Shown piece after piece: positions 1 through 5,705 of a stretch of DNA of 6,190 bases. Position numbers and translations under genes: made by a program. The DNA is from Alphaproteobacteria bacterium. Its GTDB lineage: Bacteria > Pseudomonadota > Alphaproteobacteria > Sphingomonadales > Rhodothalassiaceae. The notes beneath the pieces were generated by a model. The model was not told the DNA's origin. It searched no databases and saw nothing but the letters and a program-made list of their open reading frames with translations. Positions within the stretch are counted from its first letter, which is position 1. Each line of letters opens with the position of its first letter. The DNA lies in assembly GCA_003694205.1 (NCBI GenBank), contig RFKS01000233.1:1-6190 (forward strand), written 5' to 3'.

Positions 1-32
1 GCCCAATCCACCGCGGCAGCGCAAGGCCGAGC

Positions 33-61
33 TTGATTTCGGCGCCCTTTTGTCCCATCTC
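33..61 (+). promoter_or_regulatory. possible rnpB promoter
   Basis: A TTGATT hexamer (33-38) is followed after 17 nt by CATCTC (56-61), and the first base of the RNase P P1 helix lies 7 nt further on at 68. The TTG-type -35 and the spacing fit a housekeeping sigma-70 promoter that fires the RNA at its mature 5' end. The -10 match is poor (2 of 6), so the assignment rests mainly on position. Confidence 0.3.
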
Positions 62-66
62 GAAGA

Positions 67-466
67 TGGGTCAGACGATCGGGCGGCCGCTCCGCCGCAG
101 GGCGGAGAGGAAAGTCCGGGCTCCACGGAGGCACGGTGCCGGGTAACGCCCGGCGAGGGTGACCTCAGGGAAAGTGCCACAGAAAGCAGACCGCCCGCAT
201 CCGGTGCCGCAAGGCACCCGTTCGCGGGTAAGGGTGAAAGGGTGCGGCAAGAGCGCACCGCCGGCGCGGCAACGCGACGGGCACGGCAAACCCCACCGGG
301 AGCAAGATCGAATAGGGACGGCACAGGACCCGCCTCCGGGTCGTCGTCCGGGTTGATCGCACGAGGCCGTCGGCAACGGCGGTCCCAGATGAATGGTCGC
401 CATCCGCCGGTGCGGCCCATCCGGACCGGCGGATACAGAACCCGGCTTACAGGTCGTCTGACCCCC
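67..466 (+). ncRNA. rnpB: RNase P RNA (bacterial type A)
   Basis: This is the catalytic RNA subunit of ribonuclease P, which with the RnpA protein removes 5' leaders from tRNA precursors. The ends are set by helix P1: 68-78 is exactly complementary to 454-464. Helix P4 is also clear: AAG (112-114) and CCGGG (116-120) pair with CTT (446-448) and CCCGG (441-445), leaving the conserved bulged U at 115. Other conserved blocks are the GAGGAAAGTCCGGGCTCC segment at 107-124, AAAGTGCCACAGAAA at 171-185, GGTGAAAGGGTGCGGCAAGAG at about 233-253, the GGCAAACCCCACC block at about 285-297, AGCAAGATCGAATAGG at 301-316, and CCAGATGAATGG at 385-396. The length of about 400 nt is normal. The L15 region (about 316-349) seems to carry GGA rather than GGU. 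Open frames across this stretch are by-products of GC-rich structured RNA. The exact ends may be off by a few bases. Confidence 0.97.
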
Positions 467-470
467 TTTT
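452..470 (+). terminator. possible weak terminator at the rnpB 3' end
   Basis: GGTC (452-455) and GACC (460-463) can form a short 4-bp hairpin, followed by three C and TTTT (467-470). The stem competes with P1 of rnpB and the T run has only four bases, so this would be a weak intrinsic terminator at best. No better one is seen before mraZ, so some read-through from rnpB is possible. Confidence 0.22.
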
Positions 471-517
471 CCCGACAACCCGGCACAGGCGGATGCGGTG
501 CGATCCGGATTCCATTT

Positions 518-533
518 GCCGCGGATTCGCGGC
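518..533 (+). other. perfect 6-bp GC hairpin between rnpB and mraZ
   Basis: GCCGCG (518-523) and CGCGGC (528-533) are exact reverse complements around a GATT loop. No T run follows (the next bases are CGTTAACCC), so it is not a standard intrinsic terminator. It could help stop or stabilise an rnpB read-through transcript, or it may have no role. It lies directly upstream of the MraZ-like repeat array. Confidence 0.35.
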
Positions 534-537
534 CGTT

Positions 538-583
538 AACCCATTGCAGACCATTTTGTGTCATGATATCCCATACTGTCCCA
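538..583 (-). promoter_or_regulatory. putative MraZ operator: five 10-bp-phased direct repeats
   Basis: Read on the - strand, hexamers TGGGAC (583-578), TGGGAT (573-568), TGACAC (563-558), TGGTCT (553-548) and TGGGTT (543-538) follow each other at exactly 10-bp spacing, each separated by 4 nt. Three of the five keep TGGG. MraZ proteins form ring-shaped oligomers and bind tandem TGGG-containing repeats spaced by one helical turn upstream of their own gene, which this array matches in motif, period and position (75-120 bp before mraZ). Bound MraZ would cover the most likely promoter region, consistent with autorepression of the cluster. The two middle units are degenerate. Function is inferred from family knowledge. 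Confidence 0.75.
544..572 (+). promoter_or_regulatory. possible promoter of the mraZ-led operon
   Basis: TTGCAG (544-549) and TATCCC (567-572) are separated by 17 nt, a sigma-70 arrangement with a weak match in each box (3 of 6). An alternative pair is TTGTGT (556-561) with TCCCAT (579-584), also spaced by 17. Either would lie inside the phased repeat array and give an mraZ leader of roughly 65-80 nt. The region is locally more AT-rich than its surroundings, which favours a promoter somewhere here, but the exact boxes are uncertain. Confidence 0.35.
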
Positions 584-610
584 TCACGGCGGGACTCGAC
601 GTGTAGCATT

Positions 611-637
611 CTGGGGGGCTTGCCGGCTCCCCGCCAG
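611..637 (+). other. leader hairpin just upstream of mraZ
   Basis: CTGG (611-614) pairs with CCAG (634-637) and GGGG (615-618) pairs with CCCC (629-632), with one bulged G at 633 and a loop of about 10 nt. The 3' side of the stem abuts the likely Shine-Dalgarno AAGGA (640-644). It would form in the 5' leader of the operon mRNA. No T run follows, so it does not look like an attenuator by itself. A role in translation or mRNA processing is possible but not shown. Confidence 0.4.
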
Positions 638-657
638 GGAAGGATCGGCACGGGGGC

Positions 658-1140
658 ATGCGCTTCACCGCCAATTACACCAACAAGGTCGACAAGAAAG
701 GCCGGGTGTCCGTGCCGTCGCGTTTTCGTGCCCTGCTCGCCGCCAGCGAGTTCAATGGCGTTGCCGTCTACGAGTCGTTCAAACTGCCCTGCCTCGAGGC
801 GAGCAGCCGCGAGTTCATCGACGGACTGTCCGAGCAGCTCAACGAGGAATTCGGTGCCTTCGACGACGAGAAGGAGGCGCTTGCCGCAGCCCTGCTTGGC
901 GGCACCTTCGACCTTCCCTTCGATGCTGAAGGCCGCATCCTCCTGCCGCAGCCGCTGCTGCGCTTCGCGGGCATCACGGATACGGCGGTCTTCGTCGGCG
1001 TCGGCGAGAAGTTCCTGATCTGGGAGCCGCAGGCCTGGGAGGTCTATCGCGAGGAGCAGCGCGCGCTGGCGCGGGCGGCGGCGCTCAAGCTCGGCGCCCT
1101 GCGGCGCCGGCCGGAGCTGTCCCGGGGAGCCGAGACATGA
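658..1140 (+). CDS. mraZ: MraZ, SpoVT/AbrB-like transcriptional regulator of the dcw cluster
   Basis: MraZ is a DNA-binding protein of the SpoVT/AbrB fold that forms ring oligomers and, where studied, represses its own cluster. The 160-residue product shows the expected two tandem half-domains. The first is DKKGRVSVP (D12 to P20, key residues D12 and R16) followed by SRFRALL. The second is DAEGRILLP (D89 to P97, key D89 and R93) followed by FAGI and [17 protein letters not shown]. The length is close to the family norm (about 140-170), with a basic tail after residue 138. The ATG at 658 places the first DxxGR motif at the position usual for the family, and no in-frame start lies immediately before it. 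AAGGA at 640-644 is the only clear Shine-Dalgarno, with an unusually long 13-nt spacing. It is the first gene of the operon and overlaps rsmH by 4 nt. It probably binds the phased repeats at 538-583. Confidence 0.97.
   Translation: MRFTANYTNKVDKKGRVSVPSRFRALLAASEFNGVAVYESFKLPCLEASSREFIDGLSEQLNEEFGAFDDEKEALAAALLGGTFDLPFDAEGRILLPQPLLRFAGITDTAVFVGVGEKFLIWEPQAWEVYREEQRALARAAALKLGALRRRPELSRGAET
1124..1129 (+). promoter_or_regulatory. ribosome binding site of rsmH
   Basis: GGGGAG lies 7 nt before the ATG at 1137 and 16 nt before the ATG at 1146. The spacing favours the first start, which also makes the usual ATGA overlap with mraZ, although homologues often begin at a residue matching the later one (MAHVPVL). 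Confidence 0.6.
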
Positions 1141-2102
1141 TGACGATGGCGCACGTCCCGGTGCTGTGCGCGGCGGTGCGCGACGCCCTTGCGCCGGCTG
1201 ACGGCGAACGATTCGTCGACGGCACGTTTGGCGGCGGCGGCTACACGCGGATGCTGCTCGCGGCGGCAAGAACGGAGGTGTTCGCGATCGACCGCGATCC
1301 CGATGCGATCGCCCGCGGACGCGCCCTCGCCACCGATTATCCCGGTCGCCTGACGCTGATCGAGGGACGCTTTTCCGAGATGGACCGGCTGCTCGCCGCC
1401 TATGGCGTCACGGCCGTCGACGGCATCGTCCTCGATGTCGGCGTTTCCTCGCAGCAGCTCGATGATCCCGAACGCGGCTTTTCCTTCCAAGCCGACGGCC
1501 CGCTCGACATGCGCATGGAGCGACGTGGCGAGAGCGCCGCCGATATCGTCAATCGCGCTGACGAATCGGCGCTCGCCGATATTCTCCGCCGCTATGGCGA
1601 GGAGCGTCAGGCGCGGCGTATCGCCCGGGCGATCGTCGCTGCACGCCGCGCCGGACCGATCGAGCGCACAAGTCAGCTTGCCGACATCGTGGCGCGCACG
1701 CTGGGCCGGCCGAGACCTGGTGGGCGCACGCGCACGCACCCGGCGACGCGCACGTTCCAGGCCCTGCGCATCCTGGTCAATGACGAGCTCGGCGAGCTCG
1801 AGCGGGCCTTGCGCGCGGCCGAACGCCTGCTCCGGCCCGGTGGCCGGCTGGCCGTGGTGTGCTTCCATTCGCTCGAGGATCGCATCGTGAAGTCGTTTCT
1901 CGCCGAGCGTGCGGGCCGCCTCCCCGCCCCTTCGCGGCACCTTCCGGCCCCCGCCGCGCCGCCGCGGGCACCGAGCTTCAGCCTGCCGCGCAAGGGTGCG
2001 ATCCGGCCGGATGAGCGCGAGATCGCCACCAATCCGCGCGCCCGCTCGGCACGCCTGCGCGTCGCCATCCGCACTTCCGCACCGGCCTGGGAGGAGATGT
2101 GA
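1137..2102 (+). CDS. rsmH: 16S rRNA (cytosine(1402)-N(4))-methyltransferase RsmH (MraW)
   Basis: RsmH uses S-adenosylmethionine to methylate N4 of C1402 in the decoding centre of 16S rRNA. The 321-residue product has the full family signature: HVPVL near the N-terminus (6-10), the SAM-binding loop [12 protein letters not shown] (26-37), AIDRDPDAI (50-58), [23 protein letters not shown] (95-117) with GPLDMRM (121-127), the inserted helical domain with [18 protein letters not shown] (139-156), [15 protein letters not shown] (204-218), [21 protein letters not shown] (234-254) and a C-terminal [26 protein letters not shown] (285-310). Length is normal (about 300-320). A Pro/Ala-rich stretch at about 261-280 is a variable surface segment. 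The start at 1137 overlaps the mraZ stop in ATGA, and an in-frame ATG at 1146 is an alternative. The stop overlaps the ftsL start in TGATG. Confidence 0.98.
   Translation: MMTMAHVPVLCAAVRDALAPADGERFVDGTFGGGGYTRMLLAAARTEVFAIDRDPDAIARGRALATDYPGRLTLIEGRFSEMDRLLAAYGVTAVDGIVLDVGVSSQQLDDPERGFSFQADGPLDMRMERRGESAADIVNRADESALADILRRYGEERQARRIARAIVAARRAGPIERTSQLADIVARTLGRPRPGGRTRTHPATRTFQALRILVNDELGELERALRAAERLLRPGGRLAVVCFHSLEDRIVKSFLAERAGRLPAPSRHLPAPAAPPRAPSFSLPRKGAIRPDEREIATNPRARSARLRVAIRTSAPAWEEM
2089..2096 (+). promoter_or_regulatory. ribosome binding site of ftsL
   Basis: GGGAGGAG inside the rsmH 3' end lies 5 nt before the ATG at 2102 and only 2 nt before an in-frame GTG at 2099. The spacing selects the ATG as the start. 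Confidence 0.65.
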
Positions 2103-2557
2103 TGCGTGCATCGACGATCATCTTCGGCATCATCACGGTCATTGCCGGCGCCGTCGGGCTCTACGTCCTCAAACACGAGGTGGAAACCCGCCGCGCGGCG
2201 ATCGACGCCCTCGAGCGGCAGATCGCCGAGGACAGCGAGGCCCTGCGTGTGCTGCGCGCCGAATGGGCCTATCTCGACAGTCCGCAGCAGATCGAGGATC
2301 GGGCATTGCGCCATCTCAGGCTGCGCCCGCCAACGCCTGACCAGTTCATCGCGACCGCAGGGATGGTGCCGCTTCGCAATGGCGAGACGCCGCTCGTCGC
2401 CACCGCGCGCAGCGACCTGCTGCTGCGCCCGAGGCCGCGACTGCGGCCACAGCCGCCGCCGCGACGCGGAGATGGATACGCCAAGGCCGCCGCCACTGTC
2501 ACGGTCTTCTCGGCAAGAATGGAGCGGGCAATCGAGCGTCTGGGAGGTGCCCCGTGA
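2102..2557 (+). CDS. ftsL: cell division protein FtsL
   Basis: FtsL is a small bitopic membrane protein that joins FtsB and FtsQ and helps activate FtsW/FtsI at the division septum. The 151-residue product begins with an almost immediate transmembrane helix (about 5-23, IIFGIITVIAGAVGLYVL), followed by a heptad-like coiled coil (about 25-57, with AAIDALERQIAEDSEALRVLRAE) and the conserved segment AEWAYLDSPQQIEDRALRHLRLRP (53-76), typical of alphaproteobacterial FtsL. Beyond residue 80 it is unusually long: an Arg/Pro-rich linker (about 109-122, RPRPRLRPQPPPRR) leads to a short predicted helix at the C-terminus. Identification rests on topology, the AEWAYL motif and position between rsmH and ftsI, since FtsL is poorly conserved. 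The ATG at 2102 is chosen over GTG 2099 because of ribosome-binding-site spacing. It overlaps rsmH by 1 nt (TGATG) and ftsI by 4 nt (GTGA). Confidence 0.9.
   Translation: MRASTIIFGIITVIAGAVGLYVLKHEVETRRAAIDALERQIAEDSEALRVLRAEWAYLDSPQQIEDRALRHLRLRPPTPDQFIATAGMVPLRNGETPLVATARSDLLLRPRPRLRPQPPPRRGDGYAKAAATVTVFSARMERAIERLGGAP
2542..2547 (+). promoter_or_regulatory. ribosome binding site of ftsI
   Basis: GGGAGG inside the ftsL 3' end lies 6 nt before the GTG at 2554. This supports a GTG start that overlaps the ftsL stop in GTGA. Confidence 0.6.
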
Positions 2558-4239
2558 GACGCGCCGGCAGGCAGCTCGAAGGGCATGGCGCGCGCGCCAT
2601 CGAACGGCTGCGCGAACGCCTTGCGATCGTCACCGTCCTGTTTGCCGGCGCATTTCTCCTCCTTGCCGGACGCACGCTGGAACTGGGCATAGCAGGTGGT
2701 GACGTGGAGACGACCGAGGCCCGGGCCGGGTTGCCGGAGCATCTGGCGTCGCGCGCTGATATCGTTGATCGCAATGGCATCGTTCTCGCCACCAATCTCG
2801 AACTGGCGGCACTGTATGCCCGGCCTCGGCTCATCGACGATCCGGAGGCACTGGCCCGCCGGCTGGCGCGTATCCTGCCCGATCTGTCCCAGGCCAAGGT
2901 CGCCGCAGCCCTCGCCAGCCGTCGCTCATTCGTCTATATCAAGCGCCGCCTGACCCCGCGCCAGATGTGGGCGGTCAATGCCCTCGGCGAAGTCGGCCTC
3001 GGTTTCGAGAAGACGGAGGAACGGGTCTATCCCCAGGGCCGGCTCGCGGCCCATGTGGTGGGATATAGCGACATCGACGGGCACGGAATCGCCGGCATCG
3101 AGAAATCCTTCGACGGCCGGCTCGGCGATCCGGCGCTTGCCGACCGCCCGCTGCGGCTCGCTCTCGACCTCCGGGTGCAACACGCCGTCGTTGACGAGGT
3201 CTCGCGGGCCATCGGCCGCTTTCGCGCGCGCGCCGGCGGCGGACTCGTGCTCGACGTGCGCACGGGCGAGGTCCTGGCCCTGGCGTCGCTCCCCGATTTC
3301 GACCCTCACAATCGCCCCGACGCCAACGACCCCGCGCTATTCAACCGCATGACCAAGGGCGCCTACGAACTTGGCTCGGTGTTCAAGACCTTCACCATCG
3401 CCATGGCGCTCGAGACGGGTACGGTGACACTGGCCGACGGCTATGACGCAAGCGAGCCGATCCGGGTGGGGCGCTTTCTCATCCGCGACGACCATCCCCA
3501 GGGGCGTTATCTGACGATTCCCGAGATCTTCGTCCATTCCTCGAATATCGGCGCCGCCAAGCTGGCGCTTGATATCGGAACCGACACCGAGCGGCGCTTT
3601 CTTGACCGTCTCGGGCTGCTGCGCCCGGCAAGCATAGAACTGCCCGAGGTAGGACGGCCGCTCCTCCCCGACCATTGGCGCGAGCTTGCGACCATGACTA
3701 TCGCCTACGGTCATGGCCTCGCCGTCTCGCCGTTGCAGGCGGCAACCGCCTTTGCCGCAATTGTGAACGACGGAAACCTCACTCCCGCCACCTTGATCGC
3801 CAAGGATCCGGGCGAAGAGGTGAGCCGCGTGCCGATCATATCCCCAGCCACCAGCGCCCGCATGCGCGAATTGCTGCGCCTCGCCGTCACCGAAGGGACC
3901 GGGCGTCAGGCCGACGTCCCGGGCTATCGCGTCGGCGGCAAGACGGGCACCGCCGAAAAGCCGCGCCGGGGTGGCTATGCGAAGTCGGCGCTCTTGTCCT
4001 CCTTCGTCGGCGTCTTCCCGATCGACGATCCGCGCTATCTCGTGTTCGTGATGCTCGACGAGCCGCAGGGCACCGAGGCGACCTTTTACTATGCGAGCGC
4101 CGGCTGGACCGCAGCCCCGACGGTGGCGCAGATCATCCTGCGAACCGCACCGCTGCTCGGTGTGCAGCCGGCGCCCGAGGATCGTGGCCTCTACCATCAG
4201 GCGGCGCTTCTGATCCGCGACCGCGGGGAGGTGCCATGA
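2554..4239 (+). CDS. ftsI: FtsI (PBP3), septal peptidoglycan D,D-transpeptidase
   Basis: FtsI is the class B penicillin-binding protein that crosslinks septal peptidoglycan together with FtsW, acting in the periplasm with a membrane anchor. The 561-residue product has a short basic cytoplasmic tail, one transmembrane helix (about 23-40), a pedestal domain opening with SRADIVDRNGIVLATN (66-81) and containing VYPQGRLAAHVVGYSD (158-173) and GIAGIEKSFD (178-187), then the transpeptidase domain (about 228-535). All three active-site motifs are present: S275-V-F-K278 with the nucleophilic serine, S329-S-N331 (SxN) and K463-T-G-T466. The length is close to other FtsI proteins. The start is GTG at 2554, supported by a well-placed GGGAGG and by the 4-nt overlap with ftsL. 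The 3' end overlaps murE by 4 nt. The motif set, N-terminal anchor and dcw position separate it from the elongation-specific PBP2. Confidence 0.98.
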   Translation: MRRAGRQLEGHGARAIERLRERLAIVTVLFAGAFLLLAGRTLELGIAGGDVETTEARAGLPEHLASRADIVDRNGIVLATNLELAALYARPRLIDDPEALARRLARILPDLSQAKVAAALASRRSFVYIKRRLTPRQMWAVNALGEVGLGFEKTEERVYPQGRLAAHVVGYSDIDGHGIAGIEKSFDGRLGDPALADRPLRLALDLRVQHAVVDEVSRAIGRFRARAGGGLVLDVRTGEVLALASLPDFDPHNRPDANDPALFNRMTKGAYELGSVFKTFTIAMALETGTVTLADGYDASEPIRVGRFLIRDDHPQGRYLTIPEIFVHSSNIGAAKLALDIGTDTERRFLDRLGLLRPASIELPEVGRPLLPDHWRELATMTIAYGHGLAVSPLQAATAFAAIVNDGNLTPATLIAKDPGEEVSRVPIISPATSARMRELLRLAVTEGTGRQADVPGYRVGGKTGTAEKPRRGGYAKSALLSSFVGVFPIDDPRYLVFVMLDEPQGTEATFYYASAGWTAAPTVAQIILRTAPLLGVQPAPEDRGLYHQAALLIRDRGEVP

Positions 4240-5705
4240 GCGGCAGCCGCACAAAGCAAAAGGTCGTCCGTCTCGATGCCCTGCTCGGCGTCTCTGGCGA
4301 CGCCAAGACCGTGATTGCCGGGCTTAGCGCCGACAGCCGGACGGTCGCGCCAGGCTATCTGTTCGCCGCCCTTCCCGGCACCAAGGCGGACGGCCGCCGC
4401 TATATTCCCGACGCGCTCGAGCGTGGCGCGGTCGCCATTCTCGCGCCGCGTGGCGCCGGCTTTGAGGCGCCCGCCACGGTCATCGAGGACATGGTACCGC
4501 GTCGCCGCTTCGCGGAAATGGCGGCCCGTTTCTACGGCCGCCAACCGGCGGTGATGGCGGCGGTCACCGGCACCAATGGCAAGACCTCGGTGGCGAGTTT
4601 CGTGCGCCAGCTCTGGACGCTCTCGGGCATGGCCGCGGCAAGCCTCGGCACGCTCGGTATCGAGAGCCCGGTCCTGAAGCGGAAGGGAGGGCTGACGAGC
4701 CCCGACCCGGTGACCCTGCACGCGGCGCTGGCGACCCTCGCAGCACGTGGTGTCGGGCATGGGGTTTGCGAGGCGTCGAGCCACGGTCTTGCGCAATATC
4801 GCCTCGACGGGGTGCGCTTCCGGGCCGCCGCCTTTACCAATCTCACGCGCGACCATCTCGATTATCATCGCAGCTTCGAAGCCTATTTCCACGCCAAGGC
4901 GCGCCTGTTTTCCGAGCTGCTCGAAGCTGACGCGGCGGCGGTCATCAACATCGACGGCGATCACGGGCGGCGCATGGCGGCCCTCGCCGCAGGCTATGGC
5001 CGCAAACTGATCAGCGTCGGGACCTCCGCCGATGCCGGGCTGAGGCTCGAGAGTGCCGAGGCACGCGGCGACGGCCAACGGCTCGAAATTTCCTATGGCG
5101 AGCAGTCGCATGTCGTGGACTTCCCCCTCTTCGGCGCCTTCCAGGCAATCAATGCCCTGCTCGCCGCGGGCGTCGTCATCGCCTGTGGCGGCGACCCCGA
5201 GGCCACATTCCGGCACCTGGCGCGCCTTGAGGCGGTACCGGGCCGGCTGGAGCGCGTCGGCGAGGGGCCGCGCGGCGGCGCCATCTTCATCGACTATGCC
5301 CATACGCCCGACGGGCTGCGGACGGTCCTCGAGGCCCTGCGTCCGCACACGGCGGGCCGGCTCCTCGTCGTCTTTGGCTGTGGTGGCGACCGCGACCGCG
5401 GCAAGCGCCCCGAGATGGGCAGCATCGCCGCCGCCCATGCTGACCGCGTCATCATCTGCGATGACAACCCGCGCAGCGAGGACCCGGCCGCCATCCGGCG
5501 CGACATTCTCGCCGCCGCCCCCGACGCCAGCGAGATCGGAGACCGGCGCGCCGCGATTCTTGAAGCGATCGCCGATCTCGGCCCCGGCGACACGCTGGTG
5601 ATCGCCGGCAAGGGGCACGAGGAAGGTCAGATCGTCGGCGACACGGTGATTCCGTTCTCCGACCTTGCCGTGGTCCACGAGGCGATCGAAGGAGATGGGC
5701 CATGA
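4236..5705 (+). CDS. murE: UDP-N-acetylmuramoyl-L-alanyl-D-glutamate--2,6-diaminopimelate ligase MurE
   Basis: This cytoplasmic ATP-dependent ligase adds the third residue of the peptidoglycan stem peptide. The 489-residue product has the three Mur-ligase domains: the UDP-substrate domain with ADSRTVAPGYLFAALPG (32-48); the ATP-binding domain with the P-loop TGTNGKTS (111-118), EASSHGL (179-185), FTNLTRDHLDYH (200-211) and K221 in HAKARLF, the likely carbamylated lysine; and the C-terminal domain with FIDYAHTPDGL (351-361), GCGGDRDRGKR (381-391), D410-N-P-R413 and GKGHE (458-462). The DNPR motif marks specificity for meso-diaminopimelate rather than lysine, as expected for a Gram-negative. 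The reading frame stays open far upstream into ftsI, but the true start is ATG 4236: GGGGAGG (4225-4231) lies 4 nt before it, and it makes an ATGA overlap with the ftsI stop. The stop overlaps murF in ATGA. Confidence 0.98.
   Translation: MSGSRTKQKVVRLDALLGVSGDAKTVIAGLSADSRTVAPGYLFAALPGTKADGRRYIPDALERGAVAILAPRGAGFEAPATVIEDMVPRRRFAEMAARFYGRQPAVMAAVTGTNGKTSVASFVRQLWTLSGMAAASLGTLGIESPVLKRKGGLTSPDPVTLHAALATLAARGVGHGVCEASSHGLAQYRLDGVRFRAAAFTNLTRDHLDYHRSFEAYFHAKARLFSELLEADAAAVINIDGDHGRRMAALAAGYGRKLISVGTSADAGLRLESAEARGDGQRLEISYGEQSHVVDFPLFGAFQAINALLAAGVVIACGGDPEATFRHLARLEAVPGRLERVGEGPRGGAIFIDYAHTPDGLRTVLEALRPHTAGRLLVVFGCGGDRDRGKRPEMGSIAAAHADRVIICDDNPRSEDPAAIRRDILAAAPDASEIGDRRAAILEAIADLGPGDTLVIAGKGHEEGQIVGDTVIPFSDLAVVHEAIEGDGP

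Noticed and set aside
71..478. 135-residue - strand frame antisense to rnpB
   Set aside because: It matches the extent of the structured RNA gene, which is defined by P1 and P4 pairing. There is no independent sign of coding.
50..1018. 322-residue + strand frame running through rnpB and into mraZ
   Set aside because: It crosses the whole RNase P RNA and the control region and shares sequence with mraZ in another frame. The product is Arg/Ser/Pro-rich with no recognisable domain, as expected of a GC-rich shadow frame.
1044..2111. 355-residue - strand frame opposite rsmH
   Set aside because: It is a long antisense frame caused by high GC at third codon positions. RsmH in the + frame has all family motifs over the same span.
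3675..4235. N-terminal extension of the murE frame into ftsI (up to 676 residues in total)
   Set aside because: The extension lies entirely inside the ftsI transpeptidase domain, is Arg-rich, and precedes a well-placed ribosome binding site and an ATGA-coupled ATG at 4236. It is not a fusion protein.
4197..5678. 493-residue - strand frame opposite murE
   Set aside because: It is the same GC-driven effect; the + strand frame is a full MurE with P-loop, DNPR and GKGHE motifs. The antisense translation shows no recognisable motif.
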